From IMG/VR virus record IMGVR_UViG_3300030450_000645, positions 1 to 26,990 of that record: 26,990 nt of DNA; one strand, written 5' to 3'. Every line of letters starts with the position of its first letter. Position 1 is the first letter of the stretch. Positions 22,880 to 26,990 of the stretch are shown here, piece by piece. The position numbers and the translations under genes were made by a program. The stretch is from a virus. The notes beneath the pieces were generated by a model. That model was given only the letters and a program-made list of their open reading frames with translations, did not search any database and had not been told where the DNA came from.

Positions 22880-24524
22880 GCTCACTGCATCCACAGGAGA
22901 ACTAAATAAATTAGATGGAGTCAGTTCTACTAATACGAACTTAAACATAGTAAGTGGCATGACCAAAGCCACCTCTTTAACAGCAAATAGTAATAGTGAA
23001 TTTCCTACTTCCAAAGCGGTAGCAGATCACGTAACTGGGGCTGTAACAGCGGTTGGTGGTTTCGTTGCTATAGCAGGTCCAACTAACTTCAATGCTACTC
23101 AACCAGCTCAAGGTGTAGTTGTTAGTATCGGAGACGTAGGTTCAGGTTTTACTGTTTCCTCTCAAGAAATAACTATTACTAATGGAGCTGGTACTGGTAA
23201 TAACGTAAGAATAACTGGATTCCCCACATCATTAAATGGAACCATCGCTGATGATGTAGGTCTACAAGTAACGTCAGATAAGAATAATAGTACTAGCGGT
23301 TCTCCTAATGTTCATCGCTATGTATATCACAAAATATTAGCGAAAGAGACTGATGTTATTCAACTTTCAGATGATATAAACGACTTCAACGAAAGGTACA
23401 GAGTAAGTAACGGTGCTCCTTCTGGTACTGACCATGCTGGTGACCTTTACTATGACACTGGTTCTGACAAAATGCTTGTCAGGAACGCAGCTAATAATGC
23501 CTGGGAAGAAGTTCAATCTATTGGTGAGTTCTTTATATCTTCCTTTGGTGAAGCATTCGATGGAAGTCGTATTGACTTTACCTTATCTAATGCTCCTGCC
23601 AATGCTCAGCAGGTAATTCTGAGTATTAATGGTGTCATCCAAAAACCAAATTCAGGTAATAGTCGTCCATCAGAAGGCTTCAGTTTAAACGGTTCTACCT
23701 TACAACTACCAACAGGTTCTGGTCCTGCTGCTAATACTCCTTATTGGGTAATAGTTTTAGGTTCAACAGTAAATATAGGTGCTCCATCAGCAGGAACAGT
23801 AAACCTCTCCAAATTAGACACAAGCAATACAGGAAGTAATGGTCAGGTTCTATCCAAGAGTGGATCAACAGAAGGATTAACTTGGGTTGATGCCGCCTCT
23901 GAAGGAGAAGATGTTAAATCCACCACTAATGGTAACGAAGCAAATACTAAATTCCTACGAGCAGATGGAGATGGTACGTGTTCGTGGCAAGTACCTCCCA
24001 ACACTCAGGTAGGAGGAGCTACAGGTGTTGACTTTAACGATGATATAAAAGCACGTTGGGGTACGGGAAATGACTTAGAAATTTTCCACGACAATACAAA
24101 TCAAAAGAATGTAATTAAAAACATTAGTGGTTCTACTCTTCCGATAGAACTTGCAGCTCAGACTGTAAATATTCAAGGTGTAGCACAGTCAGCTTACTCA
24201 GCAAAATTCAGTGTTACAGGTGGCCAAGAACTTTACTTCGCAGGAAACAAAAAAGCGGAAACAGTAACGGGGGGATTCACGGTAACAGGAACTTGCACTG
24301 CAACCTCATTCGCAGGTGATGGTTCAGCCTTAACAGGAGTAAGCTCACCAGAAGTTTATGGATTTAATGCAAATGCTTCTGGTAACCTCATAGTCACGAC
24401 AACCAATGGTGGAAGTGATAATATTAGTAGTAGTGCTTACGCAGCATTTGAAGATGTATTCTTTGCGGCTAGTGGTTTTACCTTTAGCATTAACGCAAGT
24501 GGTAACCTAATCGCAACGATTTAA
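22251..24524 (+). CDS. Tail fibre shaft and distal part (fragment after frame break)
   Basis: The fibre sequence is open in this frame from 21885; the first usable start codon is the ATG at 22251, inside the first shaft repeat, so the start has no biological meaning if the gene was once whole. In order it has: a shaft of about three and a half 58-59-residue repeats (EVxILDGA..T..ELNxVxxxSSxIQTQLDAKQPLDA); TSKAVADHV...VGGFVAIAG; a beta-rich central part including RVSNGAPSGTDHAGDLYYDTGSDKMLVRN; SFGEAFDGSRIDFTLSNAP...LSINGVIQKPN; NTKFLRADGDGTCSWQV; VDFNDDIKARWGTGNDLEIFHDN, a motif of many marine phage fibres; and GDGSALTGV near the end. It ends with a beta-rich segment of paired ASGNL motifs. 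The fibre binds the host receptor. The downstream gene starts 3 nt after the stop. Confidence 0.75.
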   Translation: MAQNTANALADLTQAEVEILDGASVTTAELNRVDATSSIQTQLDSKQTTNAKLTELGTMAQDTANSLADLTATEVQILDGLTRTTSQLNYVDATSSIQTQIDAKQPLDAELTELATMSTATSQALADLTGPEVNILDGATLSTTELNYVQNVSSAIQTQLDAKQPLDADLTALSSMQTGSAAAIALLTSGEVSILDGATTSTSELNTLTGLTASTGELNKLDGVSSTNTNLNIVSGMTKATSLTANSNSEFPTSKAVADHVTGAVTAVGGFVAIAGPTNFNATQPAQGVVVSIGDVGSGFTVSSQEITITNGAGTGNNVRITGFPTSLNGTIADDVGLQVTSDKNNSTSGSPNVHRYVYHKILAKETDVIQLSDDINDFNERYRVSNGAPSGTDHAGDLYYDTGSDKMLVRNAANNAWEEVQSIGEFFISSFGEAFDGSRIDFTLSNAPANAQQVILSINGVIQKPNSGNSRPSEGFSLNGSTLQLPTGSGPAANTPYWVIVLGSTVNIGAPSAGTVNLSKLDTSNTGSNGQVLSKSGSTEGLTWVDAASEGEDVKSTTNGNEANTKFLRADGDGTCSWQVPPNTQVGGATGVDFNDDIKARWGTGNDLEIFHDNTNQKNVIKNISGSTLPIELAAQTVNIQGVAQSAYSAKFSVTGGQELYFAGNKKAETVTGGFTVTGTCTATSFAGDGSALTGVSSPEVYGFNANASGNLIVTTTNGGSDNISSSAYAAFEDVFFAASGFTFSINASGNLIATI

Positions 24525-24527
24525 AAA

Positions 24528-25376
24528 ATGGCAACTATTGACTTAGGTAAAATCAAACTAACGTGGAAAGGTACTTATGCAGGAGGAACCGCATATGTAC
24601 CAGATGACGTTGTTGAATATACCGACAGTGGTGTAACTTCGAGTTATATCTGTACTACTGCATCAACAGGAAACGCTCCTTCCTCTAGTGGAACAGTTCA
24701 TGGCTCATGGGCTTATATGGCAAAGGGTGGAGCGGGAACTCCTACAACTACAAGAGGAGATATAATTTATAGAGGAGCTAGTGCTGACCAAAGATTAGCT
24801 AAAGGAACCCAAGGACATTATCTCAAGATGGGTGCTAATGACCCTGAATGGGCTGCTGTCGCTGCTGATTGGGTAAAATTAGCAAGTGGTACAATTTCTG
24901 CTGGTGCTAGTACCGTCGATATTGACAATAAATTTGATAATACAACATACCGTGTTTATAAGTTATTTGTAAGTAACGTAACGCTTAGTGCTACTAATAA
25001 GGTGTATGTCAGATTTATAGGTACTGACGGTTCTGCTGACCAAAGTAGTAACTACAAATGGAACTCTTCTCACCCATATGGCACAAGCAGTCATAACGTT
25101 CACGGTAGCGGTTCTCAAACTTTTATACCTTGGGTTGGTGATAATAACCTAGATACTGGTTACTGCTTCCAGGGTGAAATGACGATCTTTGATCCCTATA
25201 CTGCTGTTGAGACTATCTGTAATTTTCACTCAAGCTTTTGGGGAGACAGTCAGTGGAATGGTCATATAGGAGGAGGTATGTATGATCAAAACGAAGCACA
25301 CAGAGGTATTCAGATACTTCCTAATTCAGGTACAATTAGTGGTGGTTACTACCAGCTGTACGGCTTAAAACACTAA
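24528..25376 (+). CDS. Tail fibre-associated protein with CBM-like N-terminal module
   Basis: The 282-residue product has three parts. Residues 10-65 (W13, GTYAGGTAYVPDDVVEY, YICT...GNAPSS...SWAYMAKGG) have the aromatic spacing of carbohydrate-binding modules of the CBM5/12 type and are common in marine phage fibre proteins. Residues 70-110 (TTRGDIIYRGASADQRLAKGTQGHYLKMGANDPEWA) are a linker module seen repeatedly in phage fibres. Residues 112-282 are a beta-rich domain with many aromatics, His and Asn, ending SGTISGGYYQLYGLKH, the ending typical of phage appendage proteins (IxGxxxLYGxK). It is probably an adhesin tip or a fibre subunit that binds cell-surface sugar; receptor and stoichiometry are unknown. 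It starts 3 nt after the fibre stop. Confidence 0.75.
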   Translation: MATIDLGKIKLTWKGTYAGGTAYVPDDVVEYTDSGVTSSYICTTASTGNAPSSSGTVHGSWAYMAKGGAGTPTTTRGDIIYRGASADQRLAKGTQGHYLKMGANDPEWAAVAADWVKLASGTISAGASTVDIDNKFDNTTYRVYKLFVSNVTLSATNKVYVRFIGTDGSADQSSNYKWNSSHPYGTSSHNVHGSGSQTFIPWVGDNNLDTGYCFQGEMTIFDPYTAVETICNFHSSFWGDSQWNGHIGGGMYDQNEAHRGIQILPNSGTISGGYYQLYGLKH

Positions 25377-25388
25377 GAGGTTTAACCA

Positions 25389-25610
25389 ATGGTTAAAAAA
25401 TTCGTTGACAACGCTAGTGGTCAGTCATTAGTAGATTGCACAGCAGAAGAAGAAGCTCAAATCACACAAGATGCTTCAGACTTTGCAGCCCTGGAAACAG
25501 CACTTTCTAATGCTGCAACTAAAAAAGCAACCGACACTGCTAGCGCAAAGACAAAACTAAAAGGTCTTGGTTTAACTGATGATGAATTAGAAGCCATCTT
25601 AGGAATCTAA
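25389..25610 (+). CDS. Small fibre-cluster protein (73 aa), function unknown
   Basis: An AAGAGG at 25375-25380 lies 8 nt before the ATG, so this gene has its own ribosome binding site. The product is acidic in the first half (CTAEEEAQITQDASDFAALETAL), then Ala/Lys/Thr-rich, and ends TKLKGLGLTDDELEAILGI. The ending (KLK.LGLT.DE..ALLG) is typical of short proteins sitting next to tail fibre genes in many phages, some annotated as fibre assembly helpers. It is helical throughout with no cysteine pair or signal peptide. A chaperone role is only a guess from context. Its stop forms TAATG with the next gene. Confidence 0.7.
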   Translation: MVKKFVDNASGQSLVDCTAEEEAQITQDASDFAALETALSNAATKKATDTASAKTKLKGLGLTDDELEAILGI

Positions 25611-26990
25611 TGGGATTAACTAAAGTAAATTCAGGCGGTATAGAAGACGGTTCTATCGTCAATGCTGATATCAAATCTGATGCGGCTATAGCCAAATCTA
25701 AACTTGCAAACTTAGATATCGGTAACGCAGATATAAACGCTTCAGCAGCTATAGCAACTTCAAAGATTTCTGGCCTTGCTGCTTCTGCTACTACAGATAC
25801 TACTAACGCTTCTAATATTTCGTCTGGAACATTAGCAGCAGCAAGAGTCGATAACTTAGCTGCAAGTAAAATTACATCTGGAACTATTGCGACTGCAAGA
25901 CTTGGGAGTGGAACAGCAGATAATACAAAATTCCTAAGAGGAGATGGGACTTGGCAAGTTGTTGCAGTTCCATCCTTAGACGCTCCAACAATTACAGGAA
26001 CTTTAATTATCGCATCATCTGAAGCTGTAACGCATACAGTTAGCAACTATTCCGATGATGTTACTTATACCTTTACTCCTACTAATTGCACAATTGGAAC
26101 AGTAAATACATCAGGAGAATTTACAGTAACAGCAGCAGGTAGTGGAGTTCCTTCATATATAGTTAAAGCAACAACTGCATCTCTAGGTTTAGATGATTCA
26201 GGCAATACAACTAAAACCTTTACTCTAAAATTATCAGCACCGAGCTTAAGCAGCCCTGCTGATGCTGCACCAAATACAAACGTAGCTTATACAGTTACAT
26301 CAAACGATGCTAATGACGATAAATTAGTTGTTGATTTTGGTTCTTCAAATTTCACTATTCAAAGCGTTTCTGTAGGTTCTAGTTCTAAAGTTGGAAACAC
26401 AGCAGAACTAACAGGATTTACTACTAATAACCCTGTTCTTACAGTTCAATTTACAGCAGTAGCAACTTATTCAGTAAAAGCTAAGGCTGTAAAAATTGAT
26501 AGTAGTATTCCTGAATCAAATTACTCAGCAACCGATAGTATAACAATTTTTGATACTCGTTATGCTGCTACAGGACCAGACGGAGCTGCTGGAGTAACTG
26601 ATGGAGATTATAAATACCATAAGTTCACAGCAACAAAAACAGGCTCTGCTGGATTTGTTGTATCTACAGTAGGTACAGGATCATACGCTAACCAACTTGA
26701 ATATTTAATTGTCGCTGGCGGCGGTGGTTGTTCAGGTGACCTTAGTGGTGGCGGTGGCGCTGGTGGCTATCGCTTACTTACTGGTAAAAGTATTACAGCA
26801 GGAAACCATACCGTAACTGTCGGTGGCGGAGGTGCTGGTACTACAGGTAACGATGTTCACGGTACCAAAGGATCAGATAGTACGTTCAATAGCGATTCCG
26901 CTACTGGAGGAGGTAGAGGTGTTGCTGAATGCGGAACTTCTGCTACTGATGGAGAAGGTGGTTCTGGAGGAGGAAGCTCCAACTGTCCCA
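25610..26990 (+). CDS. Second tail fibre-like adhesin with glycine-rich domain (3' end outside window)
   Basis: The frame is open from the ATG at 25610 (TAATG overlap) to the last base, giving 460 codons. Residues 1-100 are fibre-shaft-like repeats (NADIKSDAAIAKSKLANLDIGNADINASAAIATSKISGL, ISSGTLAAARV, ITSGTIATARL) ending NTKFLRGDGTWQVV. Residues about 115-330 form two or more Thr/Ser/Asn-rich beta sandwiches of cadherin- or Ig-like appearance. From about 340, HKFTATKTGSAGFVV...NQLEYLIVAGGGG starts a glycine-rich domain (GGGGCSGDLSGGGGAGGYRLLTG...NHTVTVGGGGAG) as found in marine phage and bacterial adhesins; such Gly-rich parts can fold as polyglycine sandwiches with variable loops for receptor binding. 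Cysteines at about 371, 442 and 458 are unusual for this window. The lack of a stop means the distal end is not seen. Confidence 0.8.
   Translation, partial: MGLTKVNSGGIEDGSIVNADIKSDAAIAKSKLANLDIGNADINASAAIATSKISGLAASATTDTTNASNISSGTLAAARVDNLAASKITSGTIATARLGSGTADNTKFLRGDGTWQVVAVPSLDAPTITGTLIIASSEAVTHTVSNYSDDVTYTFTPTNCTIGTVNTSGEFTVTAAGSGVPSYIVKATTASLGLDDSGNTTKTFTLKLSAPSLSSPADAAPNTNVAYTVTSNDANDDKLVVDFGSSNFTIQSVSVGSSSKVGNTAELTGFTTNNPVLTVQFTAVATYSVKAKAVKIDSSIPESNYSATDSITIFDTRYAATGPDGAAGVTDGDYKYHKFTATKTGSAGFVVSTVGTGSYANQLEYLIVAGGGGCSGDLSGGGGAGGYRLLTGKSITAGNHTVTVGGGGAGTTGNDVHGTKGSDSTFNSDSATGGGRGVAECGTSATDGEGGSGGGSSNCP

Larger units (their letters stand above)
21688..24524 (+). pseudogene. Tail fibre gene (T7 gp17-like) with a broken reading frame near 21885-21900
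   Basis: The N-terminal anchor domain is read from 21688 in one frame, and everything downstream in the frame one base back. The two can overlap only from 21885 (after an in-frame TAA at 21882-21884) to the stop at 22009-22011. The junction lies where the fibre domain reads PNGGNK then (S)ATVVYTAGSTLTSTDLN. One added base in AAA at 21895-21897 restores one frame of 945 codons over the locus. Compared with T7 gp17 as I recall it, however, about nine residues forming a strand (IELRRVT region) are also missing, which suggests a deletion of 3n+1 bases. No canonical -1 slippery heptamer is present. It is either a real mutation, an assembly or sequencing error, or an unusual recoding event; the sequence alone cannot decide. 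Confidence 0.75.

Noticed and set aside
22691-23014. Minus-strand frame across the fibre repeats
   Set aside because: It is a shadow of the repeat region with no start context or recognisable protein features.
25540-26046. Long minus-strand frame of 168 codons
   Set aside because: It is antisense to the second adhesin and the 73-aa gene, has Ala/Val/Ile-biased composition from repeated codons, and no other gene here is on the minus strand.
1-26990. tRNA genes, integrase, att sites, photosynthesis genes
   Set aside because: No cloverleaf, recombinase motifs or psbA/hli/talC-like proteins were seen on either strand, and there is little room outside genes.

Overview
The window is a contiguous, almost gap-free, plus-strand-only stretch of a lytic T7-like podovirus genome (Autographiviridae type). 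The gene order is that of the T7 class II/III region: gp6 exonuclease, small ejection-protein candidates, portal (gp8), scaffold (gp9), major capsid (gp10), tail tubular A and B (gp11, gp12), three internal virion proteins (gp14-, gp15- and gp16-like) and tail fibre (gp17). A nucleotide-metabolism cassette with a short two-subunit ribonucleotide reductase of the type known from marine cyanopodoviruses such as P-SSP7, the AT-rich composition and marine-phage fibre motifs all point to a marine phage, most likely a cyanophage or a close relative. No psbA, hli or talC gene lies between the reductase and the portal, so the host is inferred and not proven. No tRNA, CRISPR array, IS element or integrase was found.

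Layout. 1-3280: DNA breakdown and nucleotide supply. It holds the C-terminal part of a gp6-like 5'-3' exonuclease, a DUF3310 protein, a MazG-like pyrophosphohydrolase, and the alpha and beta subunits of a class I ribonucleotide reductase. All junctions overlap (55, 68, 4 and 4 nt), so this is one translationally coupled message. 3273-4648: two alanine-rich helical proteins with T7 gp6.7/gp7.3-like position and C-termini, separated by a 57-residue protein. 4641-8591: portal, a small protein, scaffold and major capsid protein, ending in a rho-independent terminator at 8616-8642 in the place of T7's T-phi. 8654-15826: tail tube A and B and two internal virion proteins, the second with a C-terminal domain that looks like a dead M23 peptidase. 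15827-21688: a giant 1953-residue gp16-like ejection protein. 21688-26990: the adhesion region, with a frame-broken tail fibre gene, two accessory proteins and the first 460 codons of a second, glycine-rich adhesin that runs off the window.

The exonuclease, MazG and reductase turn host DNA and ribonucleotides into dNTPs for phage replication. The portal, scaffold and capsid genes make the procapsid. The tail tube, internal proteins and fibres make the adsorption and ejection machine. Most starts sit on the preceding stop (ATGA or TAATG), so expression probably depends on translational coupling. The only sizeable intergenic gaps are a 98-nt leader before the capsid gene and the 62-nt terminator region after it.

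The points most worth following up are the degenerate M23 domain with QLQ where active enzymes have HLH, the tail fibre frame break that also appears to remove a beta strand, the reductase beta subunit lacking the usual radical tyrosine, and the pair of gp7.3-like ejection-protein candidates.
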